In this document: one piece after another, positions 11,240 through 22,978 of the stretch
Position numbering within the stretch: the stretch's first letter is position 1
Layout of the letters: every line of letters starts with the position of its first letter
Assembly (NCBI GenBank): GCA_037447655.1
Contig: JBBHKE010000843.1
Coordinates: 1-62,000 of the forward strand
DNA length: 62,000 nt
Direction: 5' to 3'
DNA from: Zygnema cylindricum
Lineage: Eukaryota > Streptophyta > Zygnematophyceae > Zygnematales > Zygnemataceae
Position numbers and translations under genes: made by a program
The notes under the pieces: model-generated
The model's input: the letters and a program-made list of their open reading frames with translations, nothing else
Told to the model about the DNA's origin: nothing
Database searches by the model: none

Positions 11240-12245
11240 GGAAACTACTATTAGTGATGATTGGTCTAGATATTCTAGAGTCTATTTCTTGGAAAATAAA
11301 ATATGAGGCACCGGCTTATTCCAAAGAGTATAAAACGTGGAGTAAGAAGCTTCATGAGACACCTATAAAGAGAGAGAGGAGTGATAATGGGGGTGAATAC
11401 ACCTCTAATCAGTTTGAGGATTTTTTGAAAGAGGAAAGGGTTAAACACCAAAAGAGTGTTCCAAAGAATCCGGAACAAAACAGTGCAGCCGAGAGACTAA
11501 ATCGGACATTAAGTGATAGTGTCTGAAATATGCTAAAGGACAAAAAGATAGGAAAACGCTTCTTGGCAGAAGCTATGAACTGTGCTAATTACCTTAAGAA
11601 TAGTGTCCTAACCTCGGCAGTGAAAGGTTAAACACATTATGAAAGATAGACCGGGAGAAAACCGGATATCTCACACTTAAAGGTGTTAAGAAGTCAAGTT
11701 TTTAGTCTAAACGCAGAAAAATCTGATTGGAAGTTAGATGCTAGGGGAAAGCCGGGGTACTTACTTGGATATGATGATAATGTAAATGGATATAGAGTTT
11801 ATGATCTCGGGAAAGAAGAAATCATCCTGGTAAAACACTTGGTCGTTACGGATGAAGGAAAGTCAGTACATCCCTTTAAATATACTAAACCGGTCAGAAT
11901 TAGAATTGAATCAGAAAGTGAGTTAGATTTCGATTCTTTTTATCGAACTTCGGTTCAGTCGGACTTTACAGATGAAAAGAAAAATCTGACCGAGAAATCT
12001 GACCGAGAATGAATCTCTTTTGGAGCCACAGTTTCCTGTTCAAACCGACAAAGAGAACAAGGAAAGACCGAAAATGAATGATGAACAACGGGAGGTGAAC
12101 TCCACAAGTAGGGGAGAAGATGAAGTCATTCAGAGAAATCCGAGATTACCCTCCATCTCGGCTTCAGATTTTGAAGGAGGGAGGAGAAGTAGCAAGAGAC
12201 TTAAAAAAAAACAAGTGAATAACTAACTAAGCTGTCACATGTGAG
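11240..12245 (+). pseudogene. Copia pol fragment (integrase C-terminal half and linker)
   Basis: Plus-strand fragment of a Ty1/copia polyprotein. Visible parts are EYKTWSKKLHETPIKRERSDNGGEYTSNQF with the second catalytic Asp, NPEQNSAAERLNRT with the catalytic Glu region, HLKVLRSQVFSLNAEKSDWK, GKPGYLLGYDDNVNGYRVYD, and the acidic linker up to PRLPSISASDFEGG. It is broken by stops near 11524 and 11629. It is joined to the LINE at about 11235 on one side and to a minus-strand copia fragment at about 12250 on the other. Confidence 0.85.
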
Positions 12246-12261
12246 AACCATTAATTTCTAC

Positions 12262-13604
12262 ACTCCCTTTATTTTCTAGTCACTCTTCAATTTAAGCCCA
12301 CACTTCTCCTCGCAGAAAATTAGTTTAGGGGAAGGCACAGGTTTGGTCATCATATCTGCTACCATTGCACTATCTAGTCTATACTCTAAACTAATTATCT
12401 TGTCTTCTACCTTCTCCCTAACAAAAATAAGTAATGTCTATATGTTTGGCTTTAAAGTGGTGTTTGGGATTGGCAGAAATGGCAATGGGTGCTTGATTTT
12501 CACAAAATACTTTCTGGACACCACTCTTAAGATGACTAAGCTCACCAAGCAAGGACTTGACCCACAGTAATTCTTTTCTAGGAGAGCAAGAGGACATGTA
12601 CTCAGCCTCCATAGTGGATTAAGCAATGACCGTTTATTACTTGCTGCTCGAACAGCAAGCCCCATTCCCAACATATAACACATACAGATGTGCACCTCCT
12701 CATTGGAGCATCCCTATAACTAGCATCACTCTAAGTGGTGATATCAGTATTATACCCTCCCAAATGCAACCACATATCTCTAGTCCCTATGAGATATCTA
12801 AGGATTCTCTTAGCTGCCTCCCAATTTTTTTTAGCGGGAGCATTCAGACTCCTACTTAGTACTCTTATAGCTACGGATATATCTAGCCGGGTACAATTCA
12901 TAAAATATATTAGGCTGCCCACTACTTGTCTATAAGGAATTGTTTGCATAAATCTTTTCTCTTCAAGGCCTAACTCATCATCCAAGATTATAACTCCCTC
13001 TTTCACACTCCCCTCACTTCCCTCCTTTAATTCCATTGGAGTGGTACAACTATTAGCCTTGGCCATTTGGAATCTTTCTAACATGTTTCCAATGGCCTTC
13101 TTTTGAGTTAATGTGATTATTTTTCTATCTTTGTCTCTCTTTACCTGAATTCCCAAAATAAATTTTGCTTCTCCCATATCATTAATCTCAAATGTACCTT
13201 TTAGATCCGTTCTCAACTTATTAATTTTATCCATAGATTTACTTAAAACAAGCAAATCATCAACATAAATTGCAATAAAGATAATTCCTTCCTCATCTTC
13301 AAACAAATAAATTGAGTGATCTAATCTTATCTAAATATATCCCAAACCTGTAAGAAACTTATCCAGCTTCTTATTCCATTGCCGTGGCGCCCGATATAGC
13401 CCACACAAAGATTTGATCAATCGGCATACCTTGCTTTCCTCCCCTTGCTCCACAAATCCTTCGGGTTGTCGCATAAAAATATCCTATTCCAATTATCCAT
13501 GTTAAAGGTCGTCTTGATGTCCATTTGATGTACTTCCATGTCTTCTGCTGCTGCCAGACTGAGAAGTATCCGGACGGAGGGAAACTGACGACCGGGGCAA
13601 TTGT
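12262..13604 (-). pseudogene. Copia pol fragment (reverse transcriptase and RNase H)
   Basis: Minus-strand RT to RNase H of a copia element. From 13604 down it reads FPSVRILLSLAAAEDMEVHQMDIKT, FEDEEGIIFIAIYVDDLLVLSKS (intact YVDD near 13250), FEINDMGEAKFILGIQV, YRQVVGSLIYFMNCTRLD, then the RNase H part to NPKHHFKAKHIDI. Frameshifts occur near 13370 and 12730. Its 5' end abuts the LTR starting at 13605, and its 3' LTR is missing. Confidence 0.88.
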
Positions 13605-14689
13605 TGTAATTCTGTGACCTCCATTCGTACACAAAATATCCAGCTTATATGAAGCCCCTAGGATAGTATTTGCACTTTTGACTTTGGCAATGAATAAGTG
13701 TCACCCAGGCACGCAAAAACTTTGACCAATTACACCTCGTGTATCCTGGACTCCTCCAAATCTGCAGCAAAAAAAATTAAGTTATAGCTGTTCAATGACA
13801 ACAAATTTATATAGATGACCTCTGGGAAATAGGGCTTTCAAAAATGTCTAAGTCATAAGAACCTATCCATAGCCCCTCTAGACCAATCAAATTATCATAC
13901 ACTTTATAATGTATAAACAAGGTACGGTAGCTGCCGTACTTGATGTACGGAATTTTGCGGCAGCAAACTCGATCTGCCAAGTGGCAAATAAGTCGTTGTC
14001 GTTTTGTCCCTTCCTTCTCTAGCATCCTATAAGATGGTGCCACGTGTCAGTTTTCCTCCACTTTGGCGAAATGCTGCCAAAAATCTTTTTGGCATGCCAG
14101 CACTCACACGTGTCTTCTATTCGTAATTTGGCGATTAATGTTGGCTGTTCGATCGTAACGGCGCGCCAAATAATCTTTGTTGACCGTTGAATTCTACGAG
14201 CATCGTTCCGTGTTGACCGTTAAAATTCTATGTCACTCCGGAATTTCGACTCCACTAAGAGCCGTCAATCGCGAACGACATTTGATTTCGTCCGTTGAAA
14301 TTATATGTCATTTCGTTAATTTCATGCGGCACAATATTTTGTGCGGTAGTGTACGCTTCCATGTTCATTTTGTTCCGTAAGCCACTATATAAAATGTGTC
14401 GCCGCATCATTCTTTAAGTATTTATCAAATACAATATGTACACTGACTCATTAAAACCTCGCGGATAAGGCGGACGTCGATTCCGTACAGCTATCATCCA
14501 GGAGGTCACAAGATCAAATCTTGTCCCTGACAGCCTATCTTTTATAGGAGTTGTTTCTTCTGCCTGTCTTCTCATCTGCCTGAGGCAGCCAAGCTGCTTG
14601 CCAGTTCTCAGTGACTACGACAAGTATGAGAATTGTAGAATGACCATAGACTGACTAAAGAGATAGGTTATAAAATACCTTTTTCAACA
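13605..14689 (-). mobile_element. Copia LTR
   Basis: On the minus strand it runs TGTTGAAAAAGG (14689) to CAGAATTACA (13605), the TG..CA form of the family. A polypurine tract lies immediately upstream (AGGGGAG read on the minus strand, 14690-14697), marking it as the 3' LTR of the internal region 14690-17035. It contains GGATAAGGCGGACG near 14463 and AGATCAAATCTTG near 14511, the antisense tRNA-like block. Confidence 0.85.
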
Positions 14690-16840
14690 CTCCCCTTATT
14701 TTCTAGTCTATCTTTTCTTTCAGTCCACACTACTCCCTACAAAATATCAATTTGGGAGAAAGAACCGGCTTAGTTATCATATCCGCTACCATTTCTCCAT
14801 TTGGTCTATATTCCAAACTAATTATTTTATTCTCAACCTTCTCTTTAACAAAGCTCAAATGAATATCCATATGTTTTGCTTTAAAGTGATGCTTGGGGTT
14901 TGCTGCAATTGCAATCGCTGCTTGATTATCACAAAATATCTTTTGCACTCCACTCTTTATATATCCAAGTTCTTGAAGCAAAGATTTCACCCACATTAAT
15001 TCTTTCACTGCTGAACAAGAGGCCATATAATCAACATCCATGGTAGACTGAGCAATCACCTTTTGTTGCTTGCTGCTCCAACAGCAAGCTCCGTTCCCAA
15101 CATGCAATACATACCCAGAGGTACACCTCATCATCGGAGCATCCCCATAACTAGCATCACTCCAATTGGTGATGTTAGCATTATCCCCTCCCGAATGCAA
15201 CCACAGATCTCTCGTTCCTATCAAGTGTCGCATGACTTTTTTGGCCGCTTCCCAATCTTTCATCTTAGGATCATTCAGACTCCTACTTAATATCCCTACA
15301 GCTGCTACTATATCAAGACGAGTACAGCTTATAAAATATATCAAACTACCGACAACTTATTTGTACAGAATAGTTTGCATAAACTTGTTTTCCTCAGGTC
15401 CTAACTCATTATCCAAGATCAAGACTCCCTCTTCTAAGCTCCCCTCATTTCCCTTCTTGAAGTCCATTGGAGTTGTTCAACTATTTGCTTTATCCTTTTG
15501 AAATTTGTAAAACATATTTCCTATTGCTTCTTTTTAGGTAGTCTTATTGTTTTCTTCTCTCTATCCTTCTCCATCTGAATTCCCAAAATATACTTTACCT
15601 CTCCCAAGTCTTTCATTTTAAATCTACTCCTTAGATCCTTTTGCAATGTTTTAATATTCTCTATTGATTTACATAAAACAAGCAAATCATCAACATAGAT
15701 GGCAATGAAAATTATACCTTCCTCGTCCTCAAATAGATAGATGGAATGATTCAAACTGATTCAGATATATCTGTAGATCGTCAAAAACTCATCCTGCTTC
15801 TTGTTTCATTGGCGTGGAGCTTGGTTTAGGTCATAAAGAGACTTTATCAATCTGCACACCTTACTTTCTTCTCCTTTCTCCACAAATCCTTCTGGCTGTC
15901 GCATAAAAATCTCTTCTTCTAATTCTCCGTGTAAGAAAGCTTTTTTGATGTCCATCTGGTGCACTTCCATATCTTCCCCTGCCACTAGACTAAGTAGAAT
16001 CCGAACGGAGGGAAATCTGACAACAAAAGCGAAAGTCTCCTCATAATCGATTCCCTCCTGTGTGAACCCCTTTGCCACCAATGTGGCCTTGTATCGCTCG
16101 ATAGTGTTATCCGGATTGAGTTTCAACTTAAATACCCACTTGCATCCTATTGGCTTTTTTCCTAAGGTCAATCCACCAGCTCCCATGCGTTTGCTTCCAT
16201 AATGGAAGCCATCTCCTCATTAATGGTTGTCATCCATCTACTACCTTCCGGAATATTAACTGCTTCTGAGTAAGTAAGTCTAGGGTTCGCTCAAGTGTGA
16301 TAGCTTATTTACCTTATTGTTCACTTGTCTTTCTTGAGGTCTCTTGCTGCTTCTCCTTCCTCCTTCAAACTCCGATGATGGAATATGGGGTAATCTCGGT
16401 TTTCCCCGAACGACTTCATCTTCTCCCCTATCCGTGAAGTCCATCTCCGGACGTTCATCATCTATTTCCGGTCTTTCCTCGTTTTATTCCTCGGTTTGAA
16501 TCAGGAGTTGTGATTCCAAGAGAGGTTCACCCTCGATCAGATTTTTCTCTTCCTCTGGAAGGTCAAGTTGAACCGGAGTTCGGTTAGAAGAATCTGAATC
16601 TAACTCATTTTCGGATTCAATTAAAATACTAACCGGTTTAGTGTATTTAAAGGGATCTATGGACTTTCCTTCATCCATGACTACCAAGTGTTTTACTAGA
16701 ATGATGTCTTCTCTTCCCAGATCATAAACTCTATATCCTTTTACATTTTAATCATACCCAAGTAGGTATCTCGATAATCCCCTTGCATCTAACTTCCGAT
16801 CAGATTTTTATGTGTTTAGACTAAACACTTGACTTCCTAC
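14690..16840 (-). pseudogene. Copia internal region, pol (RT, RNase H) of a deleted element
   Basis: Minus-strand copia RT and RNase H with only a few breaks. From 16687 down: the acidic linker (FKYTKPVSILIESENELD), then [73 protein letters not shown] (YVDD near 15690) and KDLGEVKYILGIQ. RNase H follows to GEMVADMITKPVLSPKL near 14745. Frames change near 15780 and 15520. At about 16840 the sequence jumps straight into gag, so protease and integrase have been deleted. Confidence 0.88.
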
Positions 16841-17035
16841 ATCCTCTACCACCACTGCCTCCGCAGATCCTTCGTGAATCGAGATCCTCCAAACCTTAGC
16901 GCAACTCCCAATTTTGCTGTTGGCCAACGCACACAACCACTCAGAATGCCCCATAGCCGTTTTTTAAACAATGCACCCCTTATTATGGTTTCCCAATATA
17001 TGAACCATGTTCTATTGAAAATGGGCACCCTAGAG
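16841..17035 (-). pseudogene. Copia gag N-terminal fragment
   Basis: Minus-strand start of gag (MGPPSRVPIFN, WETIIRGALFKKRLWGILSG) lying directly next to the primer binding site. It is fused at about 16840 to the pol linker by a deletion that removed the rest of gag, protease and integrase. Confidence 0.8.
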
Positions 17036-17050
17036 GGTGGGCCCATAACC
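17036..17050 (-). promoter_or_regulatory. Primer binding site, complementary to initiator tRNA-Met anticodon arm
   Basis: Minus strand GGTTATGGGCCCACC lies directly inside the LTR end. As I recall it, the plant initiator tRNA-Met 5' half ends GGTGGGCCCATAACC, the exact complement. This is the half-tRNA priming used by Drosophila copia and yeast Ty5. The ATG of the gag frame MGPPSRVP lies within it. Confidence 0.75.
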
Positions 17051-17993
17051 TATAATTCTGTGACCTCCATTGGTCCACATAATGTCCAGCTTATATGAAG
17101 CCTTTAGGATTATATTTGCACTTTTGACTTTGGAAATAAATATGTGTCCTCTTGGCACGCAATATCTCTTAACAACTACACCGTTGTGTGGCTTGGACTC
17201 TGTTGAGTCCGCAGCAAAAAGAATCACTGAAATTGCTCACGCGAGCATTAAGTTATGGCCGGCCAAAAATGGCCTATAAATACAGAAGCACTCTCGGAGA
17301 GAGGCGGCTACTTTATTTTTTTCTAAGTCTTAAGCTCCCTCTCTAAACCTACTACTAGTATACCCTAACGAATAAAATGATTGTAAGGTAGAAGAAGGTA
17401 CAGGTACCGATATACTTCTTGTACGGCCATAGTACGGCATGGCCGCTCCGCTGACGCGTGTCAGTTTCGAGCCGTAGTTGCTCCCCCCATAATATTCGTT
17501 GTCTAACCATATCTCGCCACGTATCGTCTCCCGACATTGGCTTGCAAACCGCTAAATGTCCACTCCGGAATTTCGGCTCCTTTGCGAGCCGTCGATCGCG
17601 AACGACACTTGATTTCGTCCGTTGATATTAAATGTTGTTTCGTATGGTACAGTATTTCGTGCTGTACTATACGTTTTATGTTCATTTTGTTTCGTATGTG
17701 TCGTCGCATCACTATTTAAATAATTATCACATCCAGTTTTTATAACGTTTCATCAAGACCTATTGGATAAAGGGAACGGCTACGTCGTATGGCAATTATA
17801 CGGGAGCTTACAAGATCGATTCTTGCTCTTAGCAGGCTATCTTTTGCTGGGGCATTGTCTTCTGCCTGTCTTTTTATCTGCCTCACACAGCCATGGCTGC
17901 TTGCCAGTTTTCAGTGACTATGACAAGTATGAGAACTGTGTAATAACCATAGACTAACAAAACAGATAGAATATAAAAAACCCCTTTTCAACA
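17051..17993 (-). mobile_element. Copia LTR
   Basis: Minus strand TGTTGAAAAGGGG (17993) to CACAGAATTATA (17051), followed by the primer binding site, so it is the 5' LTR of the deleted element below it. It has the tRNA-like block near 17765-17825 and the paired GTACAGGTACCG and GTACGGCCATAGTACGG words shared with the next LTR. No 5-bp target duplication is visible with the 3' LTR flank. Confidence 0.85.
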
Positions 17994-18268
17994 AGGAACC
18001 TATCCACTAGCCATCAGTGTGAGTTTCTCCTTCCCCTTCTCTTTACTTTTATCCAGCGATGCTTTCCTCAACATCCTCTACCACCTCTGCCTCCGTAGAC
18101 CCTCCTGCAATTGAAAATCCTCCAAACCCTCGTGGAATCCCCAATTTTGCAGTTGGCAGACGCACACGACCACTCACAATGCCCCATAGCCGTTTTTCAA
18201 ACAATGCACCCCTCATCATGGTTTCCCTGTCTATGAACCCTGTTCCATTAAAAATAGGTACCCTAGAG
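17994..18268 (-). pseudogene. Copia gag fragment truncated by an adjacent LTR
   Basis: Minus-strand gag start reading MGPPSRVPIFNGTGFIDRETMMRGALFEKRLWGIVSGRVRLPTAKLG, then a Glu/Ser-rich stretch. It is cut off at 17994 by the LTR of another copy, a nested or recombined arrangement. Confidence 0.8.
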
Positions 18269-18283
18269 GGTGGGCCCATAACC
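18269..18283 (-). promoter_or_regulatory. Primer binding site (half initiator tRNA-Met type)
   Basis: GGTTATGGGCCCACC again on the minus strand, directly next to the LTR end at 18284 and containing the gag ATG. A decayed third copy lies near 19888-19902. Confidence 0.75.
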
Positions 18284-19212
18284 AGTAATTCTGTGACCAC
18301 CATCGGTTCACAGAATGTTAAGCATATATAAAGCCTCTAAGATAATATTTGCAATTTTGACTTTAGCAATGAGTAAGTGCCACCCTCGCACGCAAAAACT
18401 CTGACAACTAGACCCTTATGTAGCCAGAACTCCTCTGAGTCCGTAACAAAAAAAAAAATCACTGAAATTGCTCACCTGGGCATTAAGTTAAGGCCAGCCA
18501 AATATCGCCTATAAATACAAAATCACTCTTCGAGTGAGGAGGCTACCTAAAGTTGTCTAAGTCCTAAGCTCCCTCTCTAAACTTACTATTAGTGTACCTA
18601 GACAATCAAAAACCTGTAAGGTACAAGAAGGTACAGGTACCGCTATACTCCTTGTACGGCCATAGTACGGCATGGCCGCTCCGCTGGCGCGTGTCAGTTC
18701 CTAAGTCGTAGTTGCTCCCCCCGTAATATCCGCTGTCCAGTTATGGCTTGCCACGTATCATCCGCCGCTTTTGGCTCACAAACCGACAAATGACCACTCC
18801 AAAGCTTCGGCTCTAGAGTGAGTCGTCCGATTTGAAGTGAGAACTTAATCACGTCCGTTTAAATATGATTTCGTTTCGTTTCGTAATTTGCGAAATGGAT
18901 TATGTAGATTGGTACCATGTTTGAATACAAATAACACCTAATACATCTAACGTTTCTTTAAGAACTAATGGATAAGGTGTACGTCTTTGCTATATGGTTT
19001 CATTTTGAAGGTCATAGGATCAAGTCTTGTTCCCGGCGCTTCAATTTTGCAAAGACTTATGCCTCTTGCTCCCTTAGCCCGTCTGTCTTCCTGATGCTTA
19101 AGGCAGCCATGACTCTCTTTGATTCCTCAGTGACTACGACGAGTGTGAGAAATAAAGAACCTCCATAGACAAACTAACAAAAGACAAAAAATAGAGAATA
19201 CCTTTTTTAACA
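18284..19212 (-). mobile_element. Copia LTR
   Basis: Minus strand TGTTAAAAAAGG (19212) to CAGAATTACT (18284), adjoining a primer binding site. It shares blocks with the LTR at 17051-17993 throughout. The tRNA-like block is near 18968-19030 (GGATAAGGTGTACG and GGATCAAGTCTTG). Confidence 0.85.
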
Positions 19213-19902
19213 TTTGCAGATCATGAACCCTGTTGACAATATTGTCATACTCTTCCAGGAGCTTCATCAACAAGGTATTCACCATCTTCTTTGCAGATTC
19301 CACCTTTCAGCACTCTGCAATTCCACAAATAAATTGGCCAAATCACTACAAAAGTCAAGCATTTTTTCTCCTTTGTAAACAAATTCCTGAATTTTCTGAT
19401 CTATGAGTTTCAGTTTCTGAATTGTGCGACTCTTATGAATGATTTCAAGAGCCTCCCACAGATCGAGTAATCTTTCTAAATTAAGGTGAGGTGTGGCCAC
19501 CTTCTGAGTAAGGTGTCAATAAATGAAGTGATATGGGATGGAGTTGTTGAAGTCCCAAGCATCAAGGTCATTCTCCTCAGTTTAAAGCATCACTTCCACC
19601 GGTACCAGCTTTGGTGTCAATCGAGAAATCACTTGTGTGAGCTTCTCCTTTCCCGTTTCCTTCCTTGTATCTAGGGCACTACTTTCTCCTTTATCATCCC
19701 TTTTTTGTGACTGCCCGTATCGTGCTTAGAATCGCAGTCCTCCGAATCGTGGTGGAGCTCTTAATGGTGTGGATGGTCGCCCCACACGGCCACTCACAAT
19801 ACCCATAACCTCTTTTCAAGTAGTGCTCCCTTCATCATTTTGTTCCAGTAGATAAACCATGTTCCATCAAAGATGGGCACCGTAGAGGGTGGGCTCGTAA
19901 GG
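19213..19902 (-). pseudogene. Copia gag fragment with decayed primer binding site
   Basis: Minus-strand gag of the UBN2 type is visible at 19279-19500 (LERLLDLWEALEIIHKSRTIQKLKLIDQKIQEFVYKGEKMLDFCSDLANLFVELQSAE). More degenerate N-terminal gag follows up to a mutated primer binding site at about 19888-19902. Stops and frameshifts are frequent. Confidence 0.75.
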
Positions 19903-20841
19903 TGTTAATTTGTGACCTCCATTGGTACATAGAATATGCAGCTGTTTTGAAGCCTCTATGATAATTTTAAATTCCTCCATTCTCCTTAGAACAACAACCA
20001 CCCTCGCACACAATGACCCTGACTGCCTTCACCCCTGTGAAGTTTAGACTCCCGTGAGCCTAATGGAAAAATATTTACTCAAAACGCCCTACCAAGCGGT
20101 TAATTATCATGTGGCAAAGATGCCAATTTTTATACAAGCTCCCTAGGAGAGAGAGCTGACTACTTGCCCAAAATCTCTAAGTCCTAAATTCCTTTCTACA
20201 CCCTTTAGTTTTGAAGTATGGAACCAATCAAATGACTGTATAGTACAGGAAGGTGCTACGACCGATGTACTTCCTATATAACCACTATACGATATGGCGA
20301 TGAGGGGACGCTTGCTACCTCTAGACTCTTTACCGTGTTTTGCGTGAAGTCTACAAGCTACTGGCAGGTCGCCCTGTGGCGTTTGGTAATGTGACGACCG
20401 CAAACAACCAAGGTGGCCATTTCGCAGTGGCCGCTTGGATGAGAGTTGTCCGATGCTAATCGGCGTTTAATTGCGTCGTTGATATTAAGTGTCCCCACAA
20501 CTGAATTTTGTGCGGTACGTACAGGTATCTGTGTGGCTGTAAAAAATCCCTAAATGAATCTATGTTACAGTCTCGCAATTTTGTAAGTGGACTAAATCCA
20601 CTTGTTTCTGGTTATATAGCTATCAAACCCCATATAGACAGACATAGGTACTAGACTATAGCAAAAGACGGCCGGCTAGTTTGGCATTCTGTAGGGACCA
20701 TGATCAAATCTTTAGTCCGTCAACATTTGCAAAGGGTTGATCCCCCTATTTTCTTCTTGTTGCTCAAGTAGCCATGGGTCTATCTCTCTCTCACCGGTCT
20801 TCATTGATTGCAACAACTATGAGGAATAGCGAGAGGGAGTG
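19903..20841 (-). mobile_element. Copia LTR truncated by insertion of the plus-strand copia element
   Basis: The low-side end (AATTTGTGACCTCCATTGG) matches the other LTR 3' ends. The body keeps the GTACAGGAAGGTGC block and a tRNA-like block near 20655-20730. The expected TTNAACA end is absent because the sequence switches to the next LTR at 20842. Confidence 0.7.
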
Positions 20842-21838
20842 TGTTGTTTTTGGAAAGCTTTAAGTCTCAGCAAATTTATAGGACAGCGGAAAAATAGATC
20901 TATACGGACACGCGTCGTCACTTTAAGCACAGTGCAGGTTTTTGAATGGTACCGACACCAGCATTGGAACAACGCAGCTGTGACGCAGATGGAACAAGCG
21001 CAGCTGCGGTTATTTTTGATATGGTCCTTACGGACGAACGCAGCCTGCGACACAACGGGACAAACACAACTGCGGATATTTTGGTACAGGACAACGCAGT
21101 TGCTACGCAACAAGAGAAATGTAGTGCGGCTATTTTTGGTATAGGACAACGCAGCTGCTACGAAGCTGCAGATATTTGAATGTGATCAAGAATTGGACTG
21201 CGCTACTACGATTGATATCAATCAAGTCAACGGACGAGATTCATAAGATAATAATTAAGTGACTAGCTGACAGATGTTCTACAACAGCCGGATGGATGTA
21301 CCGAGAATATTGTCACTAAGCTCGGTGACACTAAGCTCGGTGACAAGTATTTGAACAAATCACTTGTATAGATTCTCAGTAATATTGATTGTACAATGAT
21401 GAATTAGTTTTTGTGTGATTAGGAGCACTTAGACCTTAGTGGCAGTTTAGTTTTTTGGATATATCTTTTAGGAACACTTGTATCTGTGGTACAACACTAT
21501 GTAGTAGGACAAGTGAGTGAAGAGTATAAGACTTAGGACGTAGAACATTTTAAGTATCCAGACTTCCACACTTTGTAATCTACAGACTGTTTTTGGGAAA
21601 CTCCTGAAGTGCATATCTTGGTGTATGTTGGATCAATTGAGGTGAAACTTTGAGAGTTGTCACACTTTGTAAAACACTATACTGTGTTATAGTTTGAAGC
21701 AGTTTGGACCTTTGTGCCAACCTTATGGAGTTGTAGAAAGCAGCTGTTTGAAAGGATTCTTGGTAGCTTCTGTGGTGAATTATGTCTACATCTACTACTA
21801 CTGTTGCTTCTCCAACTGCTCCAGTGGTCGTAAAACAA
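20842..21838 (+). repeat. 5' LTR of copia B, with CAGCTG-rich direct repeats
   Basis: LTR from TGTTG to AAACAACA, directly before the primer binding site. Between about 20965 and 21180 the words ACGCAGCTGC, GCGGATATTTTGG and GGTACAGGACAACGCAG recur several times, forming imperfect direct repeats in what should be U3. The same set is at 27600-27810 in the 3' LTR. Confidence 0.85.
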
Positions 21839-22735
21839 CAGGTTATGGGCCTGTCATCAAGAATTCCTATCTTCTTGGGGGAAAAATACGCTTATTTGGC
21901 GGATATGGTGGAGACACACTTCGAAAATGTTAACTTTTTGGATATCTTGGATGGTTCACTGGCGGAAACGGATCCGTCTTGGTCAAAGAAAAATTCGCAA
22001 GCTCATTCGCTTTTGAAATTCTGTATCTCAAAAGAATTGGCTATGTCACGGATAAAAATGAAAAAGGGGATCGATATCTAGAAATCTCTCAAAGATGATT
22101 TTGAAAAGGCTAATATTCAGGAAGAACTATTTTTGGCTGGACGAATTTGGGACTACAAATACACGAGTGGCACAGTGGCAGAATATTGTAACAAATTTCG
22201 AATACTAATTGATTCTCATGCTTGTGCAGGTGGATCTTTTCCCCAGTTTCAGCGGGCTGCTTTGCTAATGAGAGGTCTTTTTACTACTATGAAAGCAACG
22301 TCTGATAAGCCGAAATAGATAGGTAAAGCTAGCTGGACACTACAGTTAGCTATTAATTTGATATTCGAAGAGGAAGCAGATTCTAAAATTCTTAATGGTG
22401 AAAAACAAGTAGAGGCATTTAGCACAGAATTTGACAAAAAATCTCAGTTTAACCAGAATTAGAGTCAGTTTTGACAGTTTAATCAAAGAGGAAATATACA
22501 ATCTTTCAATACTTTTTTTTATTGTAATGAAAAAGGTCAAGGATATAAATTATGTCCTAAGCTTAGGAAAGCTAATGAAACAGGTCTGTACAGGCCTGGA
22601 TGGCAGCAAAGCCAATTTCATCAAGGCTTCACGGGATCATCACAATGAGGAAATGCATTCTTCTCGGCGTCTTCATCGCATCAGGACGAGTCTTTTTCAC
22701 TCTCTGACAAAGAGGATGATGATCTATTTGCTATG
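21839..22735 (+). pseudogene. Copia B gag
   Basis: Frame pieces read MGLSSRIPIFLGEKYAYLADMVETHFENVNFLDILDGSL and ELAMSRIKMKKGIDI, then EEELFLAGRIWDYKYTSGTVAEYCNKFRILIDSH-type UBN2 gag. A decayed zinc knuckle (FYCNEKGQ..KLCPK) lies near 22520-22560, where one Cys and the His appear lost. Stops occur at 22079, 22316 and 22460. An upstream ATG at 21782, inside the LTR, is in the same frame as the ATG at 21843, which lies within the primer binding site. Confidence 0.8.
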
Positions 22736-22978
22736 GCGGCACCAATGGAGGGCGTGAAAGACAATGGATGGAAAATGGACACGGGAGCGTCGGCCCACAT
22801 GTGCTGGAACAAGGCAGTTTTTAAAAATTTGAAATCAACAACGGAGAATAATATCTACTATGCATGTGGAATGAGTGTGCAAACGTGGGATGTAGGTGAT
22901 GTCTCCTTGCTAGTTCATGTAGAAGGCAAGGCAGTTGAGAGAACTCTTCATATTGTCCTCTATGTACCAGATTTATGA
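22736..22978 (+). pseudogene. Copia B protease
   Basis: Copia aspartic protease with the catalytic DTGAS near 22778-22792 (WKMDTGASAHMCWNKAVF) and the following VEGKAVERTLHIVLYVPDL. A stop at 22976 ends the frame before the GAG-pre-integrase part. Retroviral-type proteases work as dimers to cut the polyprotein; this one is cut off from its neighbours by stops. Confidence 0.85.

Noticed and set aside
14461-14530. A tRNA gene
   Set aside because: A- and B-box-like words only; arms do not pair into a cloverleaf, and the block sits at a fixed place in every LTR.
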